A DNA stretch of 64,000 bases, from positions 930,001 through 994,000 of the forward strand of contig JARGXX010000086.1 of the NCBI GenBank assembly GCA_030374765.1, written 5' to 3'. Source of the stretch: Agarophyton chilense. Taxonomy: Eukaryota > Rhodophyta > Florideophyceae > Gracilariales > Gracilariaceae. A model generated the notes under the pieces. It was not told the origin of the DNA, made no database searches, and saw only the letters and a list, made by a program, of their open reading frames with translations. Positions within the stretch are counted from its first letter, which is position 1. The number at the start of each line of letters is the position of its first letter. The position numbers were made by a program, and so were the translations under genes. This document shows positions 11,266 to 24,900 of this stretch, piece by piece.

Positions 11266-13307
11266 GGGAATGAAGACGACGGGGTTACTCCTGCACCGCC
11301 CTTGTGAGTCCTGTTGGTGTTCGTAACGCTTTCACGAGCCTTTAGGTCATGTCGAGGGCTGTCAGGCCTCTGCTAGTTAGTCAAAAAAAAGTAATGCTTG
11401 TTCTCTCCCAAATTCGATCCTGTATTCCTCAAAACTGCTTGCCGCCGGGTGCCGTGCGAACCTTAATAGCTTCCTCAAGTTTTCCTCAGAATTCGCCTGA
11501 GGACTGAATTTGTTCCCTGATACGAGAGCTACGACGGACTTTTGCGTCGAGAGGCGTTTTCAGAGGCGTTTTGGCATTATTTGGGCCGAAGAATGTCCCT
11601 ACTGAAGGCTGCGCTGCGTTCTGTCGATTTTGCGCCAGGAGCGGGCGATAAAATTAGCCGGAATGGTTTGAAGCTCTTGCCAAGTGTCATCCTCAGATGT
11701 CTAGCCGAACCAACGGACGCGATAGGGCATAGTTCCGTCTTCTCCATGACCGGCGGAGATGATGCGCTCAGTCACGTGTTCCAGTTGGTGTTCATTCTCC
11801 GAAAGAAGAGTCTGGTACAGAGAAGCGAATCCATCGGAGTTGATTGGAGGAGATGGGCCATTGTCCTTGGAATTGACCATCGGGTCCATGGGGCTAGTCG
11901 GGTCTGTGGAAATGTCCATAGGAGGGGGTGGGGACTTGAGCGTGGATTTGAGGTCGTAGCGTTTTCGATGGGCCAAGGGGCTGAAGCTTTGGGGATTCAG
12001 GAGGACTGGGGGCTCGTGTCACGCGATCAATAGATACGTTGTCCTGTAGGCCGTCAATTATTAACGTAATGGTATATTGATTAGACTTGAGAACTATATA
12101 TGGTCCCGTAGATTGAGGCAAGGGCTTCCGCTTAGTGTCCCCGAGGTCATCGATGTCTTTCGGCGGCCGGTCCAGTTATACCCAGTCTCCTTTCCGAAAG
12201 GTAGGTGTGTTCCAGACTGCTTTGTCGAAATGGACCTTATAGCCCTGTTGGGCTTTGTTCAGTGCAGCTCTGACCGATTGATTAATGCTGTCGATACGTC
12301 GGCGCGACGAGCGCTTTGCCTGAGTAGGAGTCATTCCTTCGTTTGTGTCATGGGGTATAATGGACTACTGAATGTCAATATCGATCGGCGGTAGCGATCT
12401 CGTTAGCGCTAAATCAAGAGGTGTTGTCCCCTTGGAAGCGTGTACTTGAATGTTGTCGGCATAAACCAGGGGCTCAACGTAGTCGTCCCAGTCCAATTGG
12501 TGCTCCGATACGTAGTGTGCCAATCGGTCCAGAAGGGTGCGGTTGAAGCATTCGGCTTTGCCATTGGTTTGCAGGTGGTACTCCGTGGTAGTCACATGTT
12601 TGATACCTAAGGGAGCATAAACGTGTGAGAAGAATTTGGATACAAACTGGCTGCCATTATTTGTAAGTAGTTAGAGTGGCATGCCATGCGGTTATACCCA
12701 GTGAGGCAAGAAGGCCGTAGCGACATCCGTGGCTCTTGTCTTACCTATGGGTAGGGCTCGGGTAGGTTTGGTAAACCTATCGGTTAGTAGCAAGACAAAC
12801 CGTTTCCCATGGGACGACTTAGGCAAAGGTCCAAGTATATCCATTGCGACAAATTCCATCGGGACTGCGGCGGGGTAGAGTATCAATTTGGTCTAATGGT
12901 TGGCGCGAGACCCTCGGATTTGTGTGCACTAAGTGCAGTCCCTTGCGGTTAACCATAGGTCTTGCGCCATTACTGGCCAGTAGAAGAACTTCCTTAGGGT
13001 CTGGTACATTTGTTGGTCTTCTGGATGACCAGCTAAGCCAGGGAGATGGGAGAGGTATAAGAATCGCGTCCTCAGTGATCTTTGTACTACCCGTTGGAGT
13101 GCACCATCTAGTGGTGAGCGGCGACACAGTAGTCCAAATTGGTCATAGTCGAGCAGGCATCCAAGGGTTCCTACCAATTGGGCCATTTCCTTGCATTACT
13201 CTTCTTCGATCTGCGACCGTCAAAACTGCTCTATAGTTATAGGGAGAAGCTCTTTTTCCTCTGGGGCTATCGCGTTAACCTGGGGTGGTGTCAAATTGGG
13301 TTCGTCC
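11266..13307 (-). mobile_element. GyB1: 3' half of a chromodomain Ty3/gypsy retrotransposon
   Basis: Read on the minus strand, the pieces appear in pol order. They are a ribonuclease H-integrase linker (13,307-13,190), the integrase zinc-binding region with AGHPEDQQMYQTLRKFFYW (near 13,010), a catalytic block VAMDILGPLP and LLLTDRFTKPTRALPIGK (12,850-12,740), YHLQTNGKAECFNRTLLDR carrying the final catalytic Glu (12,580-12,530), an SH3-like tail with GPYIVLKSNQYTITLIIDG (near 12,100) and a chromodomain (11,790-11,620). Frameshifts and stops are frequent. The element is interrupted at 13,308 by the end of transposon P1, so its reverse transcriptase half is missing. The second copy, GyB2, lies at 50.2-55.1 kb. 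Confidence 0.8.
11620..11790 (-). pseudogene. Chromodomain at the GyB1 integrase end
   Basis: The minus strand gives EHVTERIISAGHGEDGT, then YRVRWFG, a TAG stop, and DDTWQELQTIPANFI. This is the chromodomain pattern of an aromatic-rich strand, a (V)RW-G turn and a DTWE/Q-L helix. Chromodomains steer chromovirus integration to particular histone marks. GyB2 has the same TAG at the same codon (near 50,650), so either this stop predates both copies or the two copies share a recent parent. Confidence 0.65.
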
Positions 13308-14526
13308 GTGTTCTCGGAAGTGGAAATTTACTTCCAAAAATCTAGTATTTTAATGCTAGGAAGTCAGTTGTTAATCAGCAAATGTGCTGGTATGAAAGTG
13401 CTCGAATATCTAGAGAACTAGCAAACGTCTAGAATGGGGTGAAGACGTTCGTAGACCAGGTTCTCTATTCTAGAACCAGAGAACTAACAGAAATGGATGT
13501 CGATTTCGAGGTGTATTTTACCACACTACTACTAGCAAACAAGAAATCTTAATGGAAGTGATTGTCTAAAATAAACCGATTTCCTAATCTGAAAAGGGTC
13601 GCTACAGCACCCTCCGGAACAGCTCTTAAGGACCATCCTAAACATGGCTAACGCATTTCCACCACATACGATCCACCCCAAATTACTACATACCATCCTT
13701 AAAGCACATGTCAAATTACGACTCAAAAATTAAACGCACCCAAGAATCGAAACAAGCCCACCTAGAAATGCAACGAAAAACAGAACAGCAAAACGCAGTC
13801 ACTCACAGTCTGCATTCAAGCATCGCAGGGAGCAAACGAACTTCTTCAACCCATCCATGTTTCCATCTTTCACAAGTTACCTAACGTACTTCACACACAC
13901 ACATAAGCTTCAGTCAGATCATTGGATCACTTCATCATCACCATCACTGCAGATAAAACTTACCACTTCCTGAACCCACTTCCGGAAGAAAGTGAATAAC
14001 AACTCGATTGCTCATAAATCACTCAGCACTGCACATACGTTCAACAGTTAGAAAACGAAGAGAACAAGAGAAAATGTTCGTTACGTACTTCACCTTTCAC
14101 TGCCGGTCTCTACACTCGCGACGACGTGAAGATCCACAGCGCCAATCGCTCACATTGTGCCAATGGCGCAACCCGCACAGCCGAGCAGTATCGAAGACAT
14201 GAGGCACCCATGAGCCACGCACACCGCCCAACCCCTCTAAACACCCTCGGCGCCGGTTTCGGTTCTTCCTAGTTTATTCGCCAAAAATAAAAAACTAGCT
14301 CAAAAATTTCACACAAGTTCTCCCGCAGTGCATTTGGCAGGCTTTGCAGGTTTTCACGCACACTTTCCGCCTCCCATTCACTGTTGCGAGGAGGAGAATA
14401 TATCTTTTAATGAAACTTTCCCACGTAAAGTTTCATTCAAAACTGTACTCCGCTCTTCACAATTTCACACCCTCTCCACTTCCCCATTTCACAGCCCTCC
14501 CACCTCCATTCCATCTCTTTCACTTC
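13308..14526 (+). other. P1 terminal inverted repeat and leader
   Basis: This stretch holds the terminus and subterminal repeats, including several CTAG-centred words such as CTAGTATT, ACTAGC and CTAGAA. A pair, CTAGTTTATTCG (14,269) and AAAAAACTAG (14,287), can fold back on itself. An ACAC repeat sits near 13,893. The same sequence recurs inverted at 56,050-57,170 in P3, which shows it belongs to the element. No protein is seen. Confidence 0.6.
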
Positions 14527-17500
14527 ATGCCGTCCTGCTGCTATCCTGGTTCCTTTTATCGCGCAAACTCTCACCATTACATCTCTCATCATAAAAAACG
14601 CTGTCGACACGGCAAAAACTCTAACACCTACGTCTCTGAAATCCCTCAGAGCGGTTACACACTCTCTCCACGCACCAAAAAACCACGCATAAAAACCTCC
14701 CAGACCGCATTCGTCCGTGTCTCAAACCGCTTCTCCAATAACGTCCGACTCCAAGACAACGACCCTTATCAGTCAACCGAACCGTTCTCAAAACACGTTC
14801 CGGAGATGCAGCTGATATTCTTAACACTGCTTCCCCCTCCGCATCCCTCCCGAAACCCATCACCTCGTCCATCATGAACCACACCCGTCATCAGATGGTC
14901 ATTTCCATCTCCTCCATCGCCACCAATCTCAAAAAGCGAACCGCAGACGAACTCATCCATATTCTCAAGCACCTTTCCTTCTCACATTCAGACTTCCAGC
15001 AGTCTATCACCTCTGCGTCCCAATGCTTACAGCTCCACTCCAAACTATTCGAACACACTGTAGGTTCCATCGGGTTCAAAACATCCATAATCTCAGACAA
15101 ACTCAACAAATCCTCCGCAACTTTGTATCTCAAAGATTTCATACAAGTCCTACGCCAGCAACTCCAACTCGCTTCCCAAAGCAACTCCTTCTTCCATACA
15201 GTCAGGCAATCTTCCACATCCGGCATCCTCGCCTTCGCCCATCCCATGGCTTCCAAACTCGGCTCACACGTCGTCCCCGCAATGAAAGAACACATCCTCT
15301 ACTTCCAAGACCCAAACGCTATCTGTCACGAACCCAACACCACCGGCATCAACTACTTCGTCGGATTCGTATAACTCTAATCATACAAGTCCTCCACCAC
15401 TCTCAACAACTCCTCCGTCACCTCCTACCCTTTGCACATCACCCTCCTCAACTTCTCATACTCCTTTCGCCGCCACTGCATCTCTGGCAACTACACCCTC
15501 GTCGGTTACAACCCCCCTTCATTCAACAACACTTTCTCCCCTTCAGACGACGAGTCCATTGACATCAAGCCCTCCTCCTACTCCATGGTCCGCACAAAGC
15601 GTATGAAACTCGTCCAGAACTCCTTCAATACGATCCTCAACCCTCTCTGGTTTGCCGGTCTAAAATGTTTTGCCGTCAGCGACGCTCACGGCGTCCTCCC
15701 TCAATGCCATACAGTCATTGAAAATTAAAGCGCAGACAAACCGGAAGCAAAAGACATCCTCGACATTCTCCATGGCACAAAACCAATAAGTCCTTGCCAC
15801 AGATGCCTCGTCCACCGCTCAGACCACAACCTCTGCACTCTCACTCTCATTCCCCGAACTGTCCCCCACATCACTCAAACAAGATCTCGGCACAAACAAC
15901 TGCTCCAAAACTCCGAGGAAGCCCATCTCTACCGCAAACCACGCCTCGCCAGAACGCTAAGAAACCAAGCCACAGCACTCCTCCTTTTCACTTCCCTCTC
16001 CTCCCACACCTCCTTACTCGAGTCATACCCACTTCTCAATGTCTCCCCACTCCTCACTCCTTACTCGATCTTATCCTTCGAACCACTCCACAACTTCCAC
16101 CTCGGCATCTCAAAGCTCATCAAACTCGCCACCATCGAAAGACTCAAGTCTGAAGATAAATTCTCTAACGTCGGTCTCTCACCCTCCACCAGATCATTCC
16201 AAACCATCCGCACCTCTCTTCTGAACCACGACAACACCATTCTCGAGGACATCGAACTGCACTTCCCCGCTCCGGGTCTTCATATCGATTTCTGAACTCC
16301 CGAAAAGGGTAACTCACTCAACGGATTCTTCACACCCAACTGTATCAAAGGAATGCTAGGAGCAAAGGACTACAGAGTACTGGATATGGTCTTCCCCTTT
16401 ATCGGCGCCTTCTTTGAACGATGATGTGATGAAGTTGAAAAAGCACTCATCATCTCCATCTTCAAGGCCTATACCAACCTTGTCAACATCGTGCTCCACT
16501 ACCAGATCTCCCCAGAATGGACACGGACCCGCATTCGCTCCTTGTAGATTCTCATCAAAAACTTTAAGTCAAACGCCCTCTCCATGCTCGGCCCCTTCCA
16601 GGCGTCAAACCTTCGAACACCGAAGTTCCAGCTCCTCGATCACATTATCCCAGACATCAGAAGATACGGAGTCCTCTACTTTGGAGACGCAGGAGTCTAT
16701 GAACATGCACATCTCCTCTCCAAAAACCCTACCGCCTCACCTCCCGCAGATGACTAACAGCTCACAGAGAAACGATCGACGCCATCCAACAGTCAGAGAA
16801 CGTCTGCAACTCCATTTCCATCTCAACCTCAAACTTTTCTCCTTCTCCTCCACCTCGACCGCGGTGTATGGTTCGCGATGGTATCACTATTTTCCTCCAC
16901 GACGTCATCACCGCCGACAAGTACCTTCGCTATCATCCTCATTCCGCAATCTCCTCCCTCTCACACATCTTCCTTCCTTCCACCCTATCCTTCATCAACC
17001 AAATCTCTCGAGACGCCCTCTCTGCTTTCCATAACCTATGCCTCCACAACCTCAGCCTCTCCTCATTTTCTTCTCATCTTCACAATCTCAAGTTAAAATT
17101 CGTCAACTTAGCTTTCATTCGCGGCGGTTTCAAACCTTCCTTACGTGATTACGACTCCCACTTCAATTGCATACGTTCATCAGAGCCAAGCACCCCTCTT
17201 CTCCAGCGCATCTTCGCGACCCCTTCTTTCCGTCCATTGAAGTCTCCCAAATTCTCTTACATCTTGGAATCCGGTACTCTCCCAAAACACTGCACCTTCC
17301 ACATCAGTTCGATCTGCAAACTTCTAGCCCTTATCAGGTTCGCCTTAAAAAAAAGGACTCAAAGGATGAAGAGTATGCCTTGGTACGCTTCTTCGAGATC
17401 ACCAGGCCAGTCGATATCTTCGACCGCACCCTCAACTGCGTCTCCCTTCGTTGGGCCACAGATGATGAACTCAACCACAACCTCTCCTCCAATCACACCA

Positions 17501-17703
17501 TCCCCTCTTACAACGGCTCGCCGTGGTTCGGTCCCATCCACTTTTCCTCCATTAAAGGTTCAATTCACGTCGTTCACCAAAATTATCCCGCCAAGTCCTT
17601 CTTCCCTTCCCTTCATTGGCAATTCCACCGCTTCTACGTTAACAGATTCTGCAGAGACCCCCGTGCTCGTGCATACGCATCCACGCAAAGCGAACACGTT
17701 TGA
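14527..17703 (+). pseudogene. P-family transposase (P1 copy), broken
   Basis: Homologous along its length to the intact 1,087-aa transposase of P2. The start MPSCCYPGSFYR corresponds to the P2 start with its C2H2 finger, but here the second zinc cysteine is Ser (P3 keeps Cys). Downstream matches are KRTADELIHILKHLSFS (14,936), FIQVLRQQLQLAS (15,140), LHITLLNFSYSF (15,435) and, near the end, RFCRDPRARAY (17,645). The frame changes many times and there are many stops. The end at 17,703 lies about 140 bp from the convergent partner gene. Confidence 0.8.
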
Positions 17704-17839
17704 ACTTCACATCCATAACACTAAGCATCTTCTGAAAAGCATTAAACACAATTTCTGCCCAGTCTCATTCACTCACTCTCCAAAACTTCTCCTACCCCCT
17801 TTTCTCCTTCTTGTAGCATCGCATGATTTTCTCCTCCAT

Positions 17840-18893
17840 GAACAGGACTTGCCACAACCCTTGGATCGCTCCGTAGTGGCTCAACCTTCATGCAATTCGG
17901 CCTGCAACTCCCTACCTAACAGCCCGCCACGCATGTAAGGTGGTCCGTGAACTCGCTCATGAACACTTCTTCACGAACTGCCAAATGCACCATTTGTCTG
18001 GAAAATATCGATAGGGCCACAGTGCCGACCCGCTCCGAATTGCCAAACACATGCCTCGCTTCTTCCCTACTCACCCCCCTGGGCTCCAGTTCCTCCCCTT
18101 ATATCTCCTTCACGTTCCCCCTCGCCGTCTCTAAAATTCCTTCTACAGCCAGCAGAAGGTATTTTGAAAACAAATTCGTGAACAGTATCTGCCGTCTCCG
18201 ACCTCTTCCACCATCACAATACATCCCCCGCCCCACAGACGAACTCCGCGCATCCAGGCGCCTCACCTGCACAACACTCCCATCGACACACATATACCCT
18301 TCCCCCGCTTCCTGCGACCGTTGCTGCACGTCGTACCAAAGTAACTCCCTCTAAACTTGCGAACTCACTCCGTTCCGGAAGAACATGTCATCAGGCTCAT
18401 CTTCATACTTCTCCAGCAACACACAAAACCCATAGAAACACACCCCTTCTACTTTCCTCATCCTCCATATCGACCACCCTTTACTCCCACCAATATCCTT
18501 CGGTAGTAGCTTCTGCAGCGCCTCCTGCACCTGAAACACGTACTTTCTCTGCACTTCGTTGTCCTCTCCTTGTTTACGACGCCTATCTATCAAATTATGT
18601 CCCAGTTCTAAAAAAAGCTTCTGCCTCACATTCCGCTTTCGTACACCAACAGCATCGCTCAAAGCCTGCTTCGCCCTCTTCCGTAAAATCGCATCCTTTA
18701 TCAACTTCTTCCCACACTCCTCCTCTTTCCCCAAAGACCGTAATGATGCGCACATCGGCCTCCGCAACTGCTTACTCACCACATCGTACAACCAAGCCTC
18801 ACTTCCTCCCGTCATCTTTCGTTCTGCCTCCATCCGACATCGTTGAACAATCTCTTTCCCATCCATAACCATCACGCTTTTCTCCTTCTCTTC
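17840..18893 (-). pseudogene. P-family partner protein (P1 copy), 5' end cut off by GyA
   Basis: Matches the second half of the P2 partner protein. ALSDAVGVRKRNVRQKLF (near 18,640) corresponds to TLSDVVGVRKRAARDKLF. The block around VDGSVVQVRRLDA (near 18,290) corresponds to VDGTVMHLARLDAW. The tail with VHLAVREEVFM (near 17,970) corresponds to IYLAIREEFFM. Frameshifts and stops lie near 18,350, 18,100 and 17,920. The LTR of GyA starts at 18,894 and removes everything upstream. Conservation between two P copies in the same convergent position supports this as the family's second real gene. Confidence 0.75.
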
Positions 18894-19560
18894 TGTAGTA
18901 TTCTACTATGTCGGGGAATCAGATAGGTTGGTTTTTCGCGAAGTCGCGGTTGGAACTCATAAGGGAGTGATATCATCAACATTGTGATATGAAACGGCAT
19001 CCAGCATAGGATGTCTAGAGGCAGACTGTCTTAGTGGGACACGTTGTATCACGAGTGGAGTGGCTTGCAACGGCGCATGTAGTGGCGATCCACGTGGCTG
19101 GTTTTACTACCCTTTGTAGTTAGACGTCCATTAGGGACCATACCCATACAGTGGTTCGGCTAAGTGGCTGACCATTGGGTATTATTTATATATTTATTTG
19201 GGCACTCACCCTGGTACACAGTATATAGTGTTCCAGAGGTGAGCGGCGACTCCAAGTAAAGGAGACAACATGGGCATCATGACTATTCTGTTCCTCGCTT
19301 AAGATTCCTTAACTGGAGACCTGGACGAGCTATAATAGATAGTCAGCCCCCAACCACTTCACGAGCCGTTTCGTACCTACGTTCCATCAACGTTTTACAC
19401 TTGCACTGTTCACCCTCGCTGGCGAGTAGTGGCCTTACACCCCACTTCCAGCTCGCTGGTATTGTAGCTCTACCACTCCTTTTCCTTCGCCGCAAGCGAC
19501 CTATCGGCAGTCCGAACGCTGTCGCAGGTGTCTGCTCTCTCCGTTAGAGCGGATACTACA
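18894..19560 (+). repeat. GyA 5' long terminal repeat (667 bp)
   Basis: Starts TGTAGTATTCTAC and ends GCGGATACTACA, giving TG...CA ends with a short inverted repeat (TGTAGTAT / ATACTACA). It aligns along its whole length with the solo LTR at 60,911-61,575, which fixes both boundaries. An AT-rich TATA-like stretch at 19,183-19,199 is a likely promoter. Confidence 0.9.
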
Positions 19561-19562
19561 AG

Positions 19563-19578
19563 TGGTCTCCCGACTTAG
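19563..19578 (+). promoter_or_regulatory. GyA tRNA primer binding site
   Basis: TGGTCTCCCGACTTAG begins two bases after the LTR. A TGG immediately after a 5' LTR is the complement of a tRNA CCA end, which primes minus-strand synthesis in this class. The tRNA species is not identified. Confidence 0.6.
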
Positions 19579-19691
19579 AACCACTGTGGTCAGCTGCACT
19601 GAACAATTCGTTCGTAGAATGTGGAATCGATATCGATACTTGGAAGAAGTGGAATCACTACAGTTATTGTTTATCGAAACACCTCTGGCAA

Positions 19692-21929
19692 TTGCGGAAT
19701 TCATCGTGGTTGAACACGTGGTCGAGAAGTCGAAGACACCATTTGGTTTGCACCTGGACTCAGGTTTGGTCTATGATGCCGAAGACCCGAAGCCAGTCGA
19801 GTACTGGTCGCCCCAGTCCTGCGGGACCACCCCCGAAACCGAGGCTCGCCTCATCTGTTGAAGCCGGAGAGCGGCTGTATCGTCAAGCGATGTCGCCCTC
19901 ACGCTCGGTGAATAATGAACGAGATCTCTCGGATGTACCGGCCCCTGTGGCAGCGGCAGTCACGCCCACCATAGAAGTTGTAGTTGACCCTGAGGTCGTA
20001 GGACCTCAAGAAGAGGATGATTTGCGCAGGGAAGTGCGTCGTCTCAAGTCTGAGTCAAGCGCTTCGCGTGTGCGCATGGTTGCGTTGGAATCGCAGATCG
20101 CTGCTCTTATCGCTGATGTCGAACAATTACGCAGTGCGCATCAAGCACACGTTCGTCAAGACGATGGGAAGCAGGTCTCTGCATCAGTGAAAACACTACG
20201 TGAGGATTTGAAACATCTACTGGAGAGGTACGGGAATACGCCCGATGCGCTACCCGGCTTAACCGTGGATGTAGAGGAAGTCCTCACTCTAGTTAACCCT
20301 CGTTTAGAACGCCTGGAGGCGGCAGTTCATGCACAGACTGCTGCTTAACCAGTCGTACTGGAAGAGGAAGGAGCTTTTTTGAAGGAAGCTCGTTCGAAAA
20401 AGTCGAAGTCACGACGTAAGAAGCGGAAGTCCGCACGTGATTCGAGTGATGAATCGTCAAGTACGGAGCGTTTCAGTTCCGGTACTGATGATTCTGATGA
20501 TTCAGATACGTCAGATGACGACGACAGTGATGATGGTCATCGAAGGGCCCGATCTCGGAAGAAGAACACGTCTTCGTGGTTAATGAGAAAAAAAGGCTCA
20601 CCTTACAGAGGATTGAAAGTGCTCCCGTGCACGAATCCGCTTTATCGGAAAGTCCTGAATTACAGGTACTACCGTCTGAAGGTGAAGAGCAAGAAGCGCT
20701 CAGGACGCGAAACCGCGAAGGTGAAGGATCACATCAAACGATTGAAGATCGGCCTTAATGATTTAACATTGGATGGGAAAACCCCTATTCTCGTTATCGA
20801 GTTTCTCACTCGATTCGTTGCCGAAGCAGACACTCTAGAGATGAGTGGACAACAGGCATTTGTGTCTTTACCACACTTCCTGAAGGGTTTTGCTTTGGAG
20901 CAATATCGTTCCGTATGCGGATCATTTACAGCTGATGAAGGCGGCGTTACCTCATGGCCAGAGGCGGTGCAGTATTTGCTGCGCAGTTACGCGACTTCAA
21001 ACGCGATACGTCAGGCGATCCTGGACCTAAGGGATGTGACCCAAAAGCCTGAGGAGGGTGAAGCGGAGTACAGCTCAAGGCTTAATAAAGCTTCAGTCCG
21101 CTGTGGAAACGTCCACTCGACGGAGGACAAGATTACCTTGTACATCGATGGGCTGGACCGGAGCATCAAGTCTTTTGTAGCTCGATATCGAGGGAAGCAT
21201 GGAAGAGTCTCCTTTTTGGAGTTAGTTCAGTTTGCGAAAGCTGAAGGAGACGCGGCCAGAGCGCGTGGTCGCCCCGGTCGTTCAGTGGCTTTTGGGACCT
21301 CAATGGGTAAGGAGAAGATCTCCGCCAGAGTTAATCAGCGCAGCAAACTGCTACATCTGGAATCTCCAGTTGACTCACGAGATTCGTCGTTGGCACCCAA
21401 AGGGAGTGACTCGAATGAGGAGGCGGTCCATTTAATGAAATATAAGTACTCTTTAGTACCTACAGTGGATCTCCCAAACTCGGAGTCTCAGAAAGAGGAA
21501 GCCCAAATGGCTATGGAGGGCCGTCGCCCTATGTACCGTCCCTACACACCGCCACCACAAGGAGGTTTTAAGAACGGGGAACCCGGATGGGTGGATACTC
21601 GTACGGCATACCGTTCACAACCTATGTTGACCAACCGTCGTGACGGTTTGATATGTTATTCATGTTATGGAAAACACCATTTGAGTGCAGAATGCACGCT
21701 TCCTGCAAAGGATCTGAGCCGTATCATGACAAATTACGAAGCACTCTCAGAAGAGGAAAGGAACCGCGTACCGGCGGGCATGTATTGGAAAGCCAAAAGT
21801 TGGTTTTCTCAGACACCAATGCGCCGGACGGACAAGCCTGTTGCTCAGAATGCTGAAGGGTTACAACCCGGAACCCCTGTAGGAAGAGGCGCCTTTGAAG
21901 CGAATAAGCCGGTGCAACCGGAAAACTAA
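19692..21929 (+). pseudogene. GyA gag
   Basis: One frame runs from 19,692 to 21,929, broken only by a TAA at 20,346. The upstream part contains a coiled-coil-like region (DLRREVRRLKSESSAS, then MVALESQIAALIADVEQL). Past the stop comes a Ser/Asp/Lys-rich stretch, then a capsid-like region (WPEAVQYLLRSYATS, ITLYIDGLDRSI), and near 21,653 the zinc knuckle CYSCYGKHHLSAEC (C-x2-C-x4-H-x4-C), which binds RNA during packaging. Only the first stop breaks an otherwise complete gag, so it decayed recently. Confidence 0.8.
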
Positions 21930-21970
21930 ATGAGGGAGCCCCTAGGGGGTCGGGACTAGTCGATCCCGTA

Positions 21971-24900
21971 GTGCTGACCAGGGAGAGCTCGCCTCCCTGC
22001 TCCCGCGCTTGGAAGCCCAAGATTCTCTTGAGGCCTCCCAAATTTCCGCCGTACGGAATCAATCCACCGGACGGAAATCGAGTACAGTTTGACTGTGAGT
22101 TACATCGTCCTTGGAGACGTCTTACTTGTCCGTCAAAACGAGAAAGTTACCTTATGGTATTGTCTAAATGAAACTATAAAGTCTATGCCGACATCGGCTC
22201 GGACAGGAATCTGTTATCTCGTCGATTGACAATCCTGGACACAGGTGCTGGTCCGAACTTTATACGGGAATCGGAGCTCGCTCCTGCTGACTTAGAACGT
22301 ATTCGATACGGTCCTTTACCGGACATCCAGGATGCCAACAAAAATGCTGTGAAGACACTGGGAACAGTTCGACTCGTGGTGCGTTTGGGACGCTTTGTAG
22401 TCCTAGTCGACTTCATCGTCTGTAAGACGTTAGCTGCACCAGTGGTACTGGGATGTGATTATTGCGACAAGTTTGTCGAAGCCATTTGCCTGCGAAGAAA
22501 ACTAGTGGAACTAGATGATGGATCAATGGTACCAATTGTTCGCAAGCCAATGCGTCGTTGCTCTGAAGCACCTCCACTTCCACCATCTATGGAATACGGT
22601 AAATCCCGAGGACGTGTCTCGCCGAGGATTCGAGTAGCGAAGAATGCCATGCTGAAGGCGCAAACCCAAACTTGGGTTCAAGTATGAACAGAACGACACG
22701 GACTCGTGGTAATTCAACCGAATACTCGGATGTACGAGTCCCGTGGATTGCTAGTCGCTCACGTCATTGTTCAGGTTGATCCTGGTAGCCCTTTTTGGAT
22801 ACTAGTGAGTAACTTCACCCATAAAGATTAGCAGATATGCCTCATCCCACAGTGGTGGTCCCTACTCATATTTCAACTGCAGAAGTATTGGGATAGACCC
22901 ATGTCGGTGACACAGACGAAGAACTGCAAACTCCGTCTGGAAATCAATTGCAAACGGCAAAGGATCCAGAAAGCCTAGTAGATGAGCTAGACTTAGCACA
23001 TGTGTCGGAACACTACAGAACCAAGATCAGGTCTATTCTGAAGAAGTATACATCCATGTGGAGTGGAAAACTAGGAGAGATCTCCGCTACGGAACACCAC
23101 ATTGATTTTGTCCCAGGGTCACGACCCATCCCCCAACCACCCTACAGAGCGGGACCGCGAACTCGCCAAATCGAGGAGGAGAATGTCAGCAAAATTCTGG
23201 AAGAAGGAGTAATCGAAGCAGCTCAATCTTCTTGAGCCTCACCAGTGGTGCTGGTCCCAAAACCTGATGGTTCTTTACGATTCTGTACCGATTATCGAAA
23301 ACTGAACGCAGTTACAGTTCGAAAAACATACCCGTTGCCTCGAATGGACGAATGTATTGACGGCTTAGGAGAAGCGAACGTGTTCACCACGTTGGACGCC
23401 AAATCTGGCTATTGGCAGGTGCCTGTAGCGGAAGAAGACCAAGATAAATCCGCATTTGCGTGTCACGCCGGTCTCTACCGTTTCAAAAGGATGCCCTTTG
23501 GATTAACGAATGCACCGGCTACTTTCCAGCGTACTCTGGACATCTTGCTCTCAAGATACAAGTGGAAGACTTTTTTAGTCTATTTGGACGATGTGATCAT
23601 CTTTTCTCAGGATGTGGAAAGTCATTTACGGCATGTCGAGGAGAATTTCAAAGCACCACAGAGCGCAGGTATCACCTTGAAGTTCAAGAAATGCGAATGG
23701 TTCGCTGGCACCGCCCGGTACTTAGGACATGTGATCAAGCCGCGACAGCTTGCCATTCAAGAGGCACAAACAGCGGCTCTCCGCGAAGTACAACCTCCGT
23801 CGACACAGGAGCAATTGCGTTCTTTCCTCGGCTTGTGCCACGTCTACCGACGATTCGTGCGACGATACTCGCATATAGCGGCACCGCTCAACGCAAAGCT
23901 GCGTAAAGGACAACCAGTACAGATGGAACAATTCAGACAAGCTGAAGCGGAAGCGTTCGACACGCTGAAGAAGAAGATTATTAAAGCCCCAGTCTTGGCC
24001 CTGCCCATCTCCAACCTGCCATACTCAGTGGATACCGACTCTAGCGATTACCAAGTAGGGTGTGTTCTTTTCCAAACACACCCTGATGGTGAACGCAAAC
24101 CCATTGGTTACTGGTCAAGATCGCTGAACGCAGCTGAGAAGAAGTATTCAGTTCCAGAAAAGGAATGCCTGGCAGTCGTTTGGGTTCAAACCACATTGCA
24201 ACCGTATCTCCAAGGAGAACGTTTTACCGTCAACACGGATCATTCGTCTCTACGATGGTTACTGTCCATTATAGACCCGTCTGGTCGTCTCACACGATGG
24301 CGCTTACGCCTTTCTGAATTCGATTTCGAAGTGAATTATAAGAAGGGATTGGCCAATGCCCAAGCTGACGCGCTATCGCGACTCAAAACACTGGGCAAAA
24401 CCCAAGGCGTAATAGATGAAGAGATACTTTGCTTCTACATGGAGACCCATTCACCATCTTTTGAAGAAGAGGAACAAGAGACCCTTGAGGATTATTCGGA
24501 TGCAGACCCGTTCCTTGCATTAGCAGACACTGACACTAACCCTTCAGTTCAACTCGAGCGAATCTCGTGCACTGAGCTCCTCAATGAGCAACACGCCGAT
24601 ACGTTTTGTGCGTCGATACGCTCTCGTCTTAACGGGGGGAAGGAGCTCCCCTTTTCACTCGATTTACGAGGAATACTGTTAAGACATGTCGAAAAGCATG
24701 ATCAAATCGTGATTCCACACGTCTTGAGGAGTCGAGTACTCCATTTGGCACACTACAGCAGGCTTTCTGGTCATCCAGGAGGAACGAAGTTGTTCATGAC
24801 TCTAAGAAGAGATTTTACTGGCCTACTTTGGCAATGGACTGCCATGCTACATTGAGGTTGTGTACAACATATGCGAAGAATCGCGTGAAGCTTTACAGGA

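Larger units (their letters stand above)
13308..18893 (+). mobile_element. P1: copy of the large transposon family P, right part disrupted by GyA
   Basis: The left terminus GTGTTCTCGGAAG (13,308-13,320) matches the P2 terminus at 30,203. It is followed by 1.2 kb of non-coding leader shared, inverted, with P3 (56.0-57.2 kb). Then come a transposase pseudogene (+) and a convergent partner gene (-) in the same arrangement as P2. GyA begins at 18,894 inside the partner gene, so the right end of P1 is not directly visible. The methyltransferase remnant at 26.0-27.2 kb lies where P1 would continue if it had P2's gene order. Confidence 0.7.

Noticed and set aside
11542-12033. Plus-strand 163-codon frame, with a similar frame at 50,506-50,919
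   Set aside because: It is the antisense of the GyB integrase tail and chromodomain, whose minus-strand product matches known families; conservation is inherited from that gene.
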